The notes: generated by a model not told the origin, from the letters alone. 64,000 bases of DNA from Malurus cyaneus samueli (GCA_009741485.1 CM019238.1:10928701-10992700); one strand, 5' to 3'; counted from the first letter of the stretch, positions 1 through 15,258 are shown. A program made the numbers and translations.

Positions 1-1131
1 ATTAAAAAAAATTAACGCCAGTGCAAATGACAGCACTGCTGATTGCTCCTTGTGTTTCAGGGTAACTGCCTGCTGTTTTCCTTTTGAATTGGTTGTGCTA
101 TCTTTTCAGCATTAAAAAGAAACGCAATGTCTCCTCCCAAATCTCTCTATGCCATTGTTCATGGCTATAAGATGACTTTTCACTGTAACTCTGCGATTTC
201 AGCTCCTCTGTGACTGGTGTTCTCTGTGCAAGCCCAGCCAGAGCCTCCTGCTGTGGTAACAGCTGTTGGGGGGGAAATTGTGAGAAGGGGGCTTGGCTTG
301 GGATCAAGGTGTTACTTCTGTTAGGAGTCTGTACCTCCTGTGACTTGTATGCCTTTAGGGATTCACATGAAATGGTGGTTGTGCTTCTGAGACAGTGACT
401 GCCTGAGTAGCTTCAAAGCAAAAATTAGTCCTGATGATTTTTTCTTCTGCACTGTTGTTGGAATTGATTTTTATGTGGAGCTGTGATCTTGTGGAATTCT
501 GTATGAAATATTCCATATACATGGAAAAAAGCAGGATGCCACGTATTTTTAGTGAGTTATGTGAGCTTTCCCTTCAGGCAAGAAGTGGGGCTATCCAATT
601 TTCCATTCACACTGGAGACAGAGCTCAAAGGGCTGCAGAAGCCAATAGTTAATTCTGTTGGAGATGCTCTACCCTGCAGTTCTTTAAAATAGCATCTACA
701 GTGAATAACAGTGTGCAAACCTGTGTGACAATCTTTTTCTCTTCCCAAACCTTGTTCTAGATGTCAAAATTAACCTGGACTACTTGGGAATGGCGAAACA
801 TAGCCCTGGGATCCTGCCATGAACAGTAAGAAAGTTGAGATACTTTGTGTACGCAAATAATAATTTTCTCTTAACGACTAAACCCCAGTGAAACTGTTCC
901 TGTTCTATTAACACAAGCAGGCAGCACATTGTGTAGCTCAGTGTGGAGCTGCTCCCAGCTTTCCATGCATAGAGGTAGTACAGTAGGTCAGAGGGGTGGA
1001 TCAGCAGGGGAGCATTCTTTGGGAATTTGGGGATGTCTCTGCAGTCAGTATGGCTCTGGAGCTGGGAAGCTGCTATGGGTGGTGCTTTAGGAGATTATTG
1101 AGGTGGTAGCTGAAGGATCCTTTCCCATAAT

Positions 1132-1193
1132 GTGTAATTATATTGTGAGACTCCATTGTTACCCAGTGTATAATTATATGGAGACTCCATTGT
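1132..1193. repeat. Imperfect 34-bp-period duplication
   Basis: GTGTAATTATATTGTGAGACTCCATTGT (1132-1159) is followed after six bases by a near copy (1166-1193) that ends in the same GAGACTCCATTGT. The pair is bracketed by TCCCATAATG and CATGGGA, which are partly complementary. Confidence 0.8.
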
Positions 1194-4100
1194 CATGGGA
1201 TATCTTGAGTGCAAATTAGATTGAAATGTGATTAGACAAATTAGTGGAAGGAAAAAAGTAAATTTGGAAGTACTCAAACCTGAATTGCTGATACAGTTTG
1301 TGGGAGGGAGTCCCTAAAACAGTGGCAGAGGGAAGCTGCCAGAATGCAGTGTCTTTTCCCTGTCACGGCTCCTGAACTGACAGGTAGCCTGGCTAATTAG
1401 GTCTTCAGTCTGAGCTTTCCTGTCTGACTTTTGCACGGTGCTTTTCTTACATGAAACGTAGTGTTTAATAGAGGTTGATTAAACAGTTCATGTAGCCAGG
1501 AAAGCAAGATAGCTTTAAAGATATTCTTGAGTGTTGATCAAAATATTCAGATATTTTTGTGTTGTTGGTAGCCTGAGACTTCCTAGTTTGAAGGATACAT
1601 AAATATTTATGTATGTACATGCTCTGTATTCTTTATGTAGCCTTTTCCAGATGTTGCAGTAGACATCCTTAAATTAACACATTGAAAATTATTATGATTA
1701 ATTTTCCCAGTACAAAATAGTTTACTTATGAGAGACTGTGTGGGTGAGTAGCACGTTTGTAAAGTGTCAACAGTATCTGCTGAAAACTTGCACAATTTGT
1801 CAGCCTTCACTGGGACAGAAATTAAAAGGCTTTTGTATTGTTGCATATAGTGATTTGGATATAGTCCATTAGAACTGTACATCTCTTGAAAACTCTTGTA
1901 ATCTAAACTCTTCACAGCAGTGTAAATACTTAACATGCAAATGTTCAAAAGAAACTCTCTGACCATGTCATGTTTAGTTCTTCTACGGGAGCAGTGTTTT
2001 TCCAAGGGCCTTCAAAAGCTCTTTTATATATTTGAGATATCAAACACTGTTAATATCTTGAAAATATCAGAACTCTCTTTTGATGAACAAACTATAATTG
2101 TTAAATAGTTGTAGCTCAAATTACAGAGCCTTACGTCATTTGTTAGAACAGCTGATGAAGACACAGGAAGCTTAGTGCTTTGTGCAAAGCAGAGTATGTA
2201 ACTCGAGGAGATTCTGCTAAGACTGATTGCTTTTGGCTTTTTGAGACGTTTGTTCAGCTTACCTGAAAAAGATAAATGTATATATTTGTAGAATATTTAA
2301 TAGCTTTGAAATCTTACCAGAATGCAGCTAACGCTTCAGTTTACTTTTTTTGATCATGGATTGACTGAGCTAACAATTTAAACTGTGCTGCTCAGAGATA
2401 AAATATTCCTTAATTTTGGACTGTCTTATTTAACAGATTCACTGTTTGACAGATAAGACAAGAAACTTTGACATTCACAGATTTGCTCTGACAAAACGTT
2501 GCAATTTCTTGTGGAATTGAGAACAAATATCTGTAAAGCCAGAGAATAATTACTCATTTAGTGATTATTTTGAAAGAGGCATTGTAAGGGTAGAAATGGT
2601 TCTCGGTATAAGTTGAGACATTTAGTATGATCTTGGCTTTTTTACTCCCTGCCAATCAGTTATCTAAAGATTGTTGGTTCTTTTCTGACTTCTCTTTTAA
2701 GGTGATTATTGGAGCTAAAAAAGCTGGACTGTTGTGCTGCTGTTCAAGATACTTTTGTTTGGGAAGTTCTTAATGTCCATTTCTTGCACATGTATCATCA
2801 GAAATCTAAATCTCATTTTGCTTTTAAATCTGTTGTGTTAGAAAACATCCATGTGCTGCTAACTAAAGCTAAATGACCAACTTAGATGTAAAATGCATCT
2901 TACTCAGCTCTCATGACATTTGTGAGGCTTGTGATAAGGCAGTGAGTGCTGGGGGCTGTGTTGTTCTCTGGGTACATTTCTGACCTAAACTGTCAGCTCA
3001 GTGTTTGTGTCATTTTAAAGTCTGCTCAAATAACTTTAGAATATAAAGGAAAACTAGAGCCTTTAAATTAATCTGCAGCCTGGTGTTCCCTTAGCTCCCA
3101 CCTTTGCCCATAACAGTGCTCCAAAATTAGTAAGCTTGCTGACAGTGATCGTGTTGGAAATCATGCTGACTAACTCGATCTAGGAGCATTTTTACCAGGC
3201 CTTTATTTACATATGTAGATGTTTCTTCTCCCTAGGATGGAGCTTCCGTGAAGCCTCCAGATGAAGGACATTGTTGATGGAAGTAACAGCGGGTGGGAAG
3301 GATTGGAGTTCTGTGGGAAGTGATTCCAAGGTGGCTTGTCACAAGGGTGTTTGAATGGCAGCAATAAGGAAATAGTGAGGATTCAGTGTCTCAGTGACAC
3401 AGTGATTCTGATACTCGGGTGTGGGACACAGGACAGGGCCTATTGCTTGGCCCCTTTCTTTGGTCCAGGCTGGGATTGCTGTGTGTGGAGATGATCTTGT
3501 TAGGGCTCAGCCTAATGGGAGGTTTTCCATTCATTCCTTGGGGTTGGATTATGCTATGCTGTAATTGCTGAGGCTCCCAAAGTTGTGAGTGTAATACAGG
3601 GGCATTCAGCCTAGGTCTGTTAATCTTAGCACAGCTCTTCAGTATAACATAGCATTTTCCTCTTGCCTATGGTGCCATTTGTAAACTGCAGGTGTTTCAC
3701 TGGGGTGTGATTTACACACGGTGTATTAATGGCTTGATCTGCTTCAGGGAACTGCTTTCTCTTTCTGTGTGAATGAAATGCTATTCCAAGAAGCTTGTTT
3801 TTTTTATACATGGAGTATTACTGAAGACTTCAGAGCTTGTGTGAGCATGCTGAAGCTTGTTTTATTTTGTGTTCCTAAAATAGGCTGAGTAAAATTTTTA
3901 TCGAACACATTTCTAAAGTACATTAACAAAGGCCATTCTGTAATTGCAGTTGACAAGCATGGCAGCACTGTTTTTGGTGGGTAAGACTTCTTTGCATAAT
4001 ACAATTACAAAATTTCCATTAGGATAAGATCTGTTCTGCTACCTAGAGTTGTATTTTGGCAGTTTATTGGTTTCCTTTATGACATGGAGTTTTTCAAAAT

Positions 4101-7100
4101 TCAGGACTTTAGCTGACTGAAGCAAATTGGTAGCTTCAGTTGTATTTTCTGTAGTCTATAATATAGAGTTTCTTTTGTGTCTGGACCTGATTTTTATTTA
4201 AAAGTTTTAAGTACTTATATACTTCTAGTTTCTGGGTGGAAGTTAGTAAATTATTCTACTTGTTAATTGTTGATTATCAGGTGCTAGTTGATATAGGTTA
4301 ATGCTGCTCTTGGGTAACACAACTCTGATGCCTGTTATAAAAACTGTGCTATTGTCCAGAAATGTGTACGAAGTTCATGCTGAAAACTGCCTGCATCGAG
4401 GTGGTCTACATCTGACTTCTAAGATGATAATGCTTTTTAAAGGCATATATTCTCTGTATTTAGAGAGAGTTTCTCTATTACTTGTTTAGAGATTCAGCCA
4501 TTCTTCTAAGACTACAGTTTGATATCAGATTTAATCAGATGCTACTGAAAGGGGCAGTGCTGCTTCCTTGTCTCTTGGCACAGTGGGTGCTGGGGATGTG
4601 TGGCTGCAGAGTGGCATCTCCTGTCCCTCTGAGCGAGGCTGTGCTGGCACTGCCTGGCCCCTGACAGCTCTGTGCTGGAGATTGGATTGTGCAGCTGCCT
4701 GGTTTGTTGGGTTCAGCACAAGGCAGGCAAGTGGTGGTTGGTTCAAACTGAGTAACATGGGACTGTGGCCCTCAGTAGTGTTCCCAAGCAAGAATTCAGC
4801 CTCTTGCTCCCTGGATTTGGTGAGCACTCTGTATTTCAGCAGTGTTGTGTTTTGTTAGTTTTTGATTCACGTTGCCTGCTGTGTTGGAGGAAGGACAGTG
4901 TTAACACTGTAGGTCAGGCTCAATCCTGGCATCTGCTTTGTGATTTTTGAGAATCATTTAAAAACAGCTTGCCTGGTGTAGGAATGATGTTTGCTGAGGT
5001 CTGGCCTCTGACCTGATGACTGTTCCTCATGTTCCCTGGATGCTCGTGTTTGCCCCTGAGGATGTGTGTGCTTGTTCATTTAATGGCTTCCCAGGCTGTG
5101 CCCTGCATGCTTTATTGTCACTCCTTGGCATCTCTTGTGTCACTAATTTGCTGTTGCTTCTGAAGAGCTGGCTGTAACTGATACGAGCAACCTACATAAA
5201 CCGGGTGTGCTATCATCCCTGAACAATCTAGAGCTTTCTGACAGATGAATTACAGGCATAAAAATAAGTTTCACAGAATATCCACCATGTGAGTTGCATT
5301 CAGTGGCATATGACAATGCATGTAGTGTGTTTGTCTTACAGAGTTGGAATTAGAAGCAGTTTAATTTCTCAGGAATGCTCAGCAATTTTACATGAGTCTC
5401 AACGACATCTCTTTTAAATTGCCTTCCCATATTCAGGCTGAAGATTGTTAAAACAAATAGTTTATATAGGAAATGAATCCTTATTCATTAATATACATAC
5501 CACCTTTTATATTTCTGAAAGAATGACGACAAAATATAACAGCAGCTACAAGAGCAAAACCTGCAAAACAGAGATGTGAGGACCTTGCACACAGTAGTGA
5601 GAAGTTCAGCCCCCAGCTCCTGGCAGGAGGATGCAAGTTTGTACTGGTGATCAGATTTGTCCTTTCTGTGGCAGAGGTATAAGCAGATGTGTGAATTTCT
5701 CATATTTATATGCTGTGAGTGTAGGATCAACACTGAGGATGATAGAAGTTCAGTTGTTAAAGATGGAAGTTAACTGAAATTTTTCAGAGTATGAAAAATT
5801 CTATTTCAACATGGAATTTTTTTGATCTCTTCATACTGTTGTGTAATGTATTGGCCTCATTAGAGAGGCCTGTGCAATGCCCACAGGATGGTAAAGCAAG
5901 GACTGAGACTGCAGCATCCATCCTAATTGCAGCAACCACATCATGTAGGACTTCACAAATAACAGAGTAATATTGGTAGGAGAACACCTCAGGTGATGTG
6001 GCACTTTCTGAACATTAGTCTTGTGATGGAGAATGGATAAAACCCATCCTGTTTACTCAGCAGACTTCTTTAACAGAGGAAAACCTAAAGTTTATTTGAA
6101 ACAAGAGGATGTCCTGAAGTGTAGCAACACCAGCAGTTAAGAACCACCTTTCTCTGCCAGCTGCTGTAGTATCAGTGGGAGGGAGTGGGCAAGAGAGGTG
6201 CTGCTAAACAATTCTGTTTGATGCTCAGTTGTGGCATGTTTAAAGTATTGCAAAGCACACACTGAATATATAATTCATGCTTACAAATACCATGTGGTAC
6301 TTCCTTATACTGAATGTCTAAGTATGCTTTAGCAAAATAAGATTTTAGACAGGCTCTTAAATTGGGAGAGATCGTGTCTACTCCGAAGTCAGAATTTTAT
6401 TTGTCATGGTACAGAGCATGGGAGAGGATGATTTGTAGAAGCTTCTATTTTCTGTTATATTTAAACTGATGCTGTTTTGTGACCATATCTAAAATTTGCT
6501 TTTGTATCTTAAAAGTATTGACTAAGAAAAAAGAATTTCTTCTTTGAGCTATGAATTAATAGCAATTTGCTTCACAGACGTATCCAGTGCATACAGCTAC
6601 TAAATTTTTATCATTCAGTTATGTTTATAAATTTAAAATATATAAAAGACCAAAAATGTGAAGTGTGGCTCTTTTCAGGGCTATTCCATAGTTTAGTTTA
6701 TATTTTGTAATGTTTGCTGGTAAATAAATGTCAGTAAATTGAAATGTTAGCTTTTCACTGTCTCTTCACGTTGGAAGTATGAGTTCACAAGCCAGAATAT
6801 AGTCTGTAGTCTTCCATTTTAGTTAAAGGCTGTAATATATTATACTCTTGAGACACAGAAAAAAATTAACTAGGAGTTTGTTTATCAACTGTATTAGATC
6901 TTAGAAATGGAACTCATTAAGATTTTGGCCTCTTCTGTATAAATTAATGTGATTACGTCTTGCTTATAAATAATTTGAGCTGTTTCTCTCCCTCTTAAAA
7001 GGTGGCTTTAATGAGTCACAGCTTCCATTTTAGTAAATTGTTCATGGGATAGGCAGGCTCAGGAGCAACTGGGTTAAACCAAGAGATTATTTGAAAAATC

Positions 7101-7508
7101 TAGGGCATGTGCTCTCTGTTCACTTGATTAGTTTTCATAATTCATCCTTGTTTCCACAGCAAAGAGCAGCCTAATGCATGCAAACAAGAGGCACTTTTCT
7201 TGCTTTTGTGCTCCTTCATCTCTCTAATTTTACCAGAGAAAGTAAGTGACATGGGGAAAATGATAGATTGTGTGTGAATGTTTGGAGCAAATCTTGGTTT
7301 GTTTTGTGAAAATCCACAGGATCTGAGAGGCAGGTGCTATTTGGGGATGTCTGTCTGTGACTCTGCTTCAGTTCTTTTCTGTTTGACCACAGGTGCATGA
7401 AGAGCAGAGGAGATATTTCCGCTTGTCAGAGATGATGTGGAGAGACTCTTTGTGAGTAACTGATGTGTGTTTTCTAAAAAGCCCAAAATGCTAATTTGGG
7501 ATTTTTTT

Positions 7509-7523
7509 GTTGTTGTTGTTGTT
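7509..7523. repeat. (GTT)5 trinucleotide repeat
   Basis: Five perfect GTT units after a T run. Short simple repeat outside any gene I can support. Confidence 0.8.
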
Positions 7524-8313
7524 ATTCTCTGATTTAGAATAACTGTGCCATTTGTCTAAAAGTTTCATTTGGGTCTGGAAAGCTGTGAGTATAGAGCCCT
7601 TTTATGGGAACCATGGACCAAATTGACTCTTAAAAGAAAGAGCTGGAGGACAGAGCAGTGGGTGGTTTCAGAAGTGATCAACACCATCCCTAACTTCTCT
7701 CTAGTGATCAGCCTACCAAAGGCTTTCATTGTTGAGTGCTGAAAATGTTCTAGACAGCAGTAAAAGCCCTGACACTGGGCATATGGGGAACCTTTAGTAG
7801 GGTTAACTTGTTGCTTACAGAAGCTTATTCTGCATGTAGGGTTCTTAACACTTCATTGGCCTTGTCCAGTTTTGGATTGCAAGTCTGGTATATTTGTCAT
7901 GAACATGATGGTCATGGAACAGTCAGTAGAAATCTTCCTGAAAGTTTTCAGTTCTTGTCTGCTGGAATTAACAATATTCTGGGATCATGCAGTTAAAATA
8001 CACCCCTAAAATATTACAGGAAAGGGAGAACCTCCATGATGGAATATAACTGTACCTGAATAAGTACTTAAAGAATTTGCTTTTGTGGAGACAAGGTCAT
8101 TTTTACGGGTCACAATTAGGTGATGCAATGTCTTATTTTTCAGATGGATTCCATAAAAATGCTGTGTTTCTAGTTCTGTAGGCACCTCAGCCAGCTCATT
8201 CCTTTGGGGTAATTAGTCCCAGTGTTTCCTTTTTTTTTGCCAGATTTCCAGTAACAGTTGTGAATTAAACAGCTATGGTTATTTTAGGATTTCCATTATC
8301 ATCTTTGTGCTTC

Positions 8314-8331
8314 TTTTTTTTTTTTTTTTTT
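8314..8331. repeat. Poly-T tract (18 T)
   Basis: Uninterrupted homopolymer. The flanking sequence shows no recognisable retrocopy on the minus strand and no clear target-site duplication, so it is scored as simple sequence. Confidence 0.85.
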
Positions 8332-11300
8332 GTGTAAGTATAGTATGAGTAATGTGGTCTTGAGTGCTTTCTTTTAAACCATAAACTTTGATACTGTGGA
8401 GCTGCTGCTTTGTTCTAATGATAATTATCTTAGAGAATGGTGCCTTTTTGGACAACTTCAGTGCTTTTCTTGGCAAGGAAGAGCTCAAATTAGGAGAACT
8501 GCTCTTACCTCAGGCACCTCGATTTCTAAGTTTTCCTGTGTTTGTAGCATTAAAGCTACAAGATTATTTTTTTTCTTTGTTCATTGCTTAAATTGAAGAA
8601 AAATCCTCTTATTACAATAGACTAGTAATTGCTTCACCTCCTAGGAAAAAACTAGTTTGGATTCTTACATGTGATTTGCCTTTCTTGTGACCTGGATCTA
8701 AGAAAATGGTTAAATGGCTTTTAGGCTTCCCTCTTCGTGGAGCTTTTTGGATATTTTATAGATATGGTCTTGTGATTTGTTTAGTAACCAATTAAAAAAA
8801 AATGTCATTATTGTTTGATATCCTCATTCTAGTTCAGGATCTGCGAATAGTGGCTGTTTTGAAAGCCTGTCTTGCTTTTACTCGAGAATATCTGCTTAAA
8901 TATAATGTTGGCTTGTAGTCATCTTTCCCTTGGCTACTTCCAGGCTCTGCTTGTTGGTTCAGAAAGGCTGTGTGAGGATTTCTTTATAACAATGTCCTGG
9001 CCAGATGCTGGATTCTTTATGAAGCAGCAGAAGAAATCCTGATCCTGATCCAGCTGACTTAGGAGATACTGTTGATTTGATTTACTCTGTTATGTTGAGA
9101 TCACTTGTGGACTAAGTCATGAAGACTTTGCTGCAGTTGCCTGAGTAGCAATGATAATATGCAATGTTCTTCATTATGTAATTATTTTTAAAGTAAGATC
9201 TGTTTATTATTATCAGCTTAATAAAACTGGAACTTGACAGATTTTAAAAAAAAATTAGTTATTAGTCTATATACCTTGAAGTGTTCTTATGGTGGTACTA
9301 CATTACTGATCATACATCATTTTTCTTGGACCTTATTTACAGACATTGACCATATTTTAGTGAGGTCATTTTCAGAAAAAGACTTTCAGTTATTTTGTGG
9401 GGCTAGCGTTTAATTTGTACTGATGGTTGCTGTTAAGGACCTTTTGGTTGCACAGCTTTTCATGGTCTTCAGCATATGGCTGGGTCAGATTGTGCTCTGA
9501 TAAGAGTGGATAAGGCTCACAGCCAATGCACCCACCATGAAGAGCGTTTTGGGATTTGCCTACATTAATTCTCCCCTGTGTCAGCATTAGTAGCTGCAGT
9601 AGCAGGTAATATCTGTGGACAGTTCCATTAGTTCTTATGACATTATTGCAAAGGTGAATGTGTGTAAGATATAGTGGGATGAATTGTGAATTGAACAGAG
9701 TTTAGTTCTTGCTGCAGGATGGAGCTGAAGGAACTGGTTCCTTTTCCCATTTTTTCATGATTGTAATCGTGGCTTTAATCTTCATGCTGTAATATCTTTG
9801 AGAAGAATTTGTCAGGCTTGTGAGCTGTATAAAGGAAATTGCTATTTGCCTGTTGCTGTTGTTCTTTTTGTGGTTATTACTGTGTACTTGATGTGTAGAA
9901 TTTCTGGTGAAAAATGGAAAAACATTTCATGTTTTGAATGCTCAAACAGCGGGCTTTAAAGAACTGGAAATATACAGTGCCACTTAGTCTAGGAAGTTAA
10001 AAAGTAGCTTTGCTAATAAAGAGCAAATGTACAATGAAAGCTTTCATTTTCATGTAGGATTGACTCCTACATTCATAAGCTTCAGACATATTAAATCCTA
10101 ACTATTGTGGATGATATTTAACATGAAGTTCAACCAAAACACAGAGATGACAGAATTTCCTATGCTAATTTTTTTCCAGACAGGCTGAGTGAGGGTGTCT
10201 GTCTTGTTCTACTTGACATCTGCCCATGTCTGAGTAAGTCTAATTTGTACAATAGCAAAAGGTACTTGAGCTGTGCCTGTTGTAGTCAGCAGATGAGGAG
10301 TTTATGTGACAAGCTGGACTCTGAAGGGACATGCTGTATCTAAGCTGTTCAGTTTCCTCATGGATGGACTAATTAATATGTTCTGTTGGCCTTCTCTTTC
10401 TGTAACCACATAAAGCTTTGTGCTCTTAAAATAATTGACAGTCAGCAGCTGGTTTCATTTTTTTTCCACTTTGTAGTTAGGAGCAAGTGGGATCCAAATG
10501 CCATGGTCGTCTTGTCTTTGTGGAGACAACACAGGTTTTTCTTTCTCTTCGCTGGATTTCTTCTGTGCAGCTTTTTTCTTACATGCAATGCTTATCTAAT
10601 CAAGCTTTTGTCAGCAGTTTGTTTCATCACTGTGGGTTTATTAAGTGTAGGTGATGATGAATGAGCTTTAATATGCTGAAGTTGTAGCCACAGGTGACTT
10701 ATATCAGGGAAAGGCTTTATGAGGTTTGGACAGTGCAGATGAAATGCAAGTCCTTTAACAATACTGAAGAGAGGGAAAATCTCTAAGCTCAAAAATATTT
10801 TAAGAACACTTCTAAATCCAATTGATTAAATGCTTTTGGGCCAGCTAATAAGCTTCATAATAATTTGATTCATTTCACCATAGATTTGTGAGTTTAAATT
10901 TGATTCATTATGCAAATCGAGGCATGAAAAGGTTGACCATCTGACTTATAATTTGGAAGAATATTTAATTTAAGTAAATGTTTTAAAACACACACCTCGG
11001 CATGGTAAAAATTCTGCTTTCTGATACTTTATGTTCTGTGCAGTGGTTTAAAGCTGTCCTTGCACAGGGCCCTGACCTGGGTTTGTCTGCTGCATGTGGG
11101 AATGGGGGAGTTTCACTCTCTGCCCTGTTTGAGCTGAGGTGTTGGTGGGAAGAGCTTCTGTCCCTGCTTTACCTGAAGCTGTTTGGTCCAAGGCTGCAGC
11201 AGCCTGGGCTGTTCACTTAAAGTAGAGGATGGAAGCAGTGTCATCTTCAAGGTCATTAATATGGACAAAAATGCTCATTTGGTACTGATAAACTTCAGAA

Positions 11301-14300
11301 TAATAAACAAAGAGAGCAGGGACCTCAGATAAGTAGTGGCAGACACAAGTTGTGGATTAAAATTTCACTAAAAGTGTGCTCCGGCTATGTATTGTCCTAC
11401 ATCTCCTTTAATGAGTGCATTAACAGACAGCTCTGCTTTTGAACTTGTTATGTAAATCTTTAAGCGAAATGCCACCCTATTTCCTTTGAAATTTTACAAT
11501 GACTCCAGTATTGTCCCTGGGAGCTCAGTTTTGGAGGAAGCCCATAACTGCCAAGACAGGGATTGACTTGAGAGCCAAGATGCCAGTGCACTTAGGCAGT
11601 GAGATAATCCTGATTAGCTTGGGAGCACAGAAGCACATTTGTGTTCCTGCAAATGTTCTGCAAAGGTTGAAATTGCTGAATGGTTTAGAGATTATATCTT
11701 AGATTTCATTAAGACTGTGGAAAGGTTTTCCTTTCTCCAAGTACTAGCACAAGAGGTTTATTTTGCTGCTGTACAATGTCTCATTAAAGGTTGCAGTGGC
11801 TATGCAGTGAGGCAGTTTGTATTCTGGTTTGGTACAGGGGTCTTTCTGAGCTATTTTGGGAAATGTTTTGGGCTGATGAGGGCAAAGCAAGAGATCTTTT
11901 TGAGCTTTACACTCTGCGTATTGGTAATGTGTCCTTTGCTGGGTTGCCTTCTGTTTGCTAGAGTTTATTTTTCACAAGCCAGGTGTTTATTCTTCTTTAA
12001 CAGTGCTCTGTGTGCTGCACAAGCTAATTTTGCAGTAGAATAGTTTACATAAAACAAGAATTACTTGCAGTGATTTTAAATACAGGTTTGTATTACTGAG
12101 TTCATTGTAGTGGATCCTGTTCTATTAGTCTCACTTCCTTTTCAGTGTGTGGCTTACCTGAAATTCACTGCTTGTAAATGACATCAGTCTGAACTGATCT
12201 AGCATATGCCTGATATGTCTACAGCTGAATTTTGATGAACTCTACAGTGCAATATGAAGTGTGGTTTTTTTTTTTTAATTAACAAAGCTTCCTTAAAATT
12301 TAGACTTGGGCAACTTTGCACAACTTCTTAAAATTGCTTTTTTAAAATTGCAAACTGATTAGTTTGTTGTTGATTTTTTATTTTTTCCTTCTGTAATAAG
12401 TAGTGGTGTTGCAGTCTTTTCAATTATAGAGAAAAATCCATGGGGAATATTTAAATGTTTTCTGATTCCCACTTTAATCCTTGCTCCTAAATAGTCCTGA
12501 CTGAACAGATGTTGCATGTGGGTGTTTGCAGCTGGATCCGAGTAGCCTCTGCAGGAAAGGTCTGAGTCTCTGCTGTTACTGTGCTGGCAGAGTGCTCTGC
12601 AGTCAGCTCACACCTCTTGCCATGGTTACTTTTGGTGCCTTTTGATCAGAGATAACCAAATTTTTGTACTGGGATTGCAAGAGGCAAAATATTACCTTAA
12701 CAGTTGCTGCTTACTTGCACTGATGATGCTGTGCCTGTGCTGTGCCAGCCTGGAGCTCCCAATTCTTGCTGTAAGAGCTTGTGGATTGTTTGGGGATCCG
12801 TGGAAAATCAGCTTGAGGGCCTAAGAAGCAATAGTTGCTGTATACCATCACTCTGACTGCTGAGTGCCATGTGCCATTGCCAGCTTGGTGTTGTTCTGAA
12901 GGAGAAATTACAGTTGCTTTTTCTTTCCTGGCACCTTTGTGCATTAGGAGTCCCATGGAAGAGAACACAGAAGTGTTTGTTGGATGCTTTGCCAAAGGTT
13001 GATCTAATTGTGGGGGGAAAGTGCTGCAAAATCAGCAGAGCTGAGCCCTGAAGGGCATCAGAAAAGCAGCTTTTCATGCTGGATGTGGTGAGAGAAGCAG
13101 GAGTAGTGGATGAATGTAGTAAATTAATGTGGCTGAAGAGACAAGGCAGGGAGACAGTTGGGTAGTTTCAAAGATTAAGAAATGTGGGGCTTTTCAGAAG
13201 CCAGAATAATTTAATTTAATTTTGTGAAAGATGGATTTTACCTGACTGGGCGACAAGGGAGAAAAGGCTGCATTGCAAAGATGTTGTAGAAAAAGTTTTG
13301 GAAAAAATTGTTGTCTATTTGACAGTAATTCTTTATACCTGCAGCATGTACTTCTAGAAGATGGCTTTTCCCCAGTTTGTTCTAATCAATGGCATAAATA
13401 GATAAAAGTAATTTAGCAATGTAACTGCATTTGTTTAAGACCCTTGCTGGTGTGAATGTGCAAGTTTTTTAGAGAAACGGCACTCTTGATGTTTCCTATG
13501 TCTCCATTCTCATGCCAAGGGAAAAGATCCTGCAAACAAAACTCTCTTTCTTTACTGCCCCAGCTAAAGAATTACCAGTCAGGCAAAACTGCATGTCCCT
13601 AGTGAGGTACTGCTGCAGGCAAGATGGAAAGCATGAATGTAGATCTGTCCAAAAATCGAGTTATCATGTGGGTAGAAGAGAAGAAATGAGAAGATTATTT
13701 TGATGCAAATATTGTCACTTTCATCCAAAGCTCTATAATATTAAAATATCTGAAGACCTAGTTCAGTTTCTGAATTTCATTTTAATTCTTGGTGCTTTGA
13801 GGCAAAGAACAAGAAGTAAAGTTGGGTGATATTTTTGGTGGTGTTTTTTGTTTTTTGTTTTTTTTTGATAATACAGAATATTTTCATTGTCTGGAATGCT
13901 TTGTGGTGACAAAAATGACTTAATATTGATTTCCATTGGAAAGTTATTCAATTCTTAACATATTTTCAAGGTTTCTGATGAAAAAAAAAGGAGACAAATG
14001 TATCCTTTTGAAGGGAACAATTCCCATCTTCTCTTCAACTACATTTCAGATATTGGAAACCTGTGATTGGATGTGATTCTGTGTTTTGGAATGTCTCATC
14101 TGCTTTGCGGCTTTCTCTGAGTTAAGTTTTTTTTGAAACTGCAAGGCTTAATTGTGTATAGAAAATAGGAGCTGGACTCCACAGATCTTCAGCAGTCATG
14201 TAATGCAGAGTTGATCACCTCAACTCATCAGAAATTCCAGCAACTTTATTTCAGTGTCTTTTCTTGAAATTAGGTCTTCACTTAAGACATAAACAATGCT

Positions 14301-15258
14301 ATAGCTTCTATGTTCATGGAATAAAGGAACAGTTGTATTATCTTATGCTATACTTTGCATGGCTGTAACAACCTGACATTTGGTTGATCTTGTTAATTTA
14401 TGTTGGAGTGACTGGGTTTGTTCCTTCAAAGAAATAAGAAAAATCATTATTTTTGTAGTGCAGTATGTCTCTGTCTAAAATCTGTGAGTTGTGTGCTGGA
14501 TCTTGATTAGTTTTCATGCATTTGGCAGTTGAATAGGGACATCATCCTTAAATGGAAAAGAAAAGGTACAATTAGGTGTCTTAAATTTATGATGATATAT
14601 GCTACTGGCACAAAAATTTCTGAGACTGCTTTGTAAAGGAGCTTCCTCCTGCCGGGAACGACAGTTTTGATTTGGTGTTTGTCTGAGAAAGTGACAGGGA
14701 TCCATTATGTGCTTTTCTTCACCACTGCGTGAAACATAACAACCTGGCGAAGAGTGTTTCAGTAGGATTTATTTTCCTTTAGGGGAGTTTGAAGATATTA
14801 CTGCAGCAAAAGGCATCGTTCATGACTATGGTTTTTTGTTAATGCCCTTTAAGCCTTCCACATTTTTCCTTTTGATTGCTAATGGCATTTTAAACCTTTC
14901 ATTTAACTAGATTAATATATTTAAAGAACTGTTTTGAGCATTCATCTTAAGAATAAATGGTCAATTATTTCTGTTCCAAGGCATGTATTGACATTAAGCA
15001 GCCTTCTGAACTTAGCAAATTCAGACTGAAGAAATCTTAATAAAGTAGTTTCTGTAGTTTCATTGACTGACTTAGTGTACCTTTGTCTCAGTCTAAACAG
15101 ATAATTCATGGGACAACAGTTTAAATTATTGAAGTTATGTTTGGCAGTAGCTGAATCAGTCTTGAAGAATGACCAAACTCATCAGTATGCTGCTCTCTGC
15201 TTCCGGGGGGATTTTTCCTTACGTGTTTGATCTTGGATTAGAAGCAACTGATTTTCTT

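Noticed and set aside
1607..2005. 132-codon minus strand open frame
   Set aside because: No domain, no conserved motif and no supporting signals; expected by chance in 64 kb.
10648..10680. GTGATGATGA followed by CTGA, resembling C and D boxes of a snoRNA
   Set aside because: Spacing between the boxes is too short and there is no terminal stem.
11639..12043. 134-codon + strand open frame
   Set aside because: Leu/Phe/Cys-rich composition typical of translated T-rich non-coding DNA, no family resemblance, no splice or promoter context.
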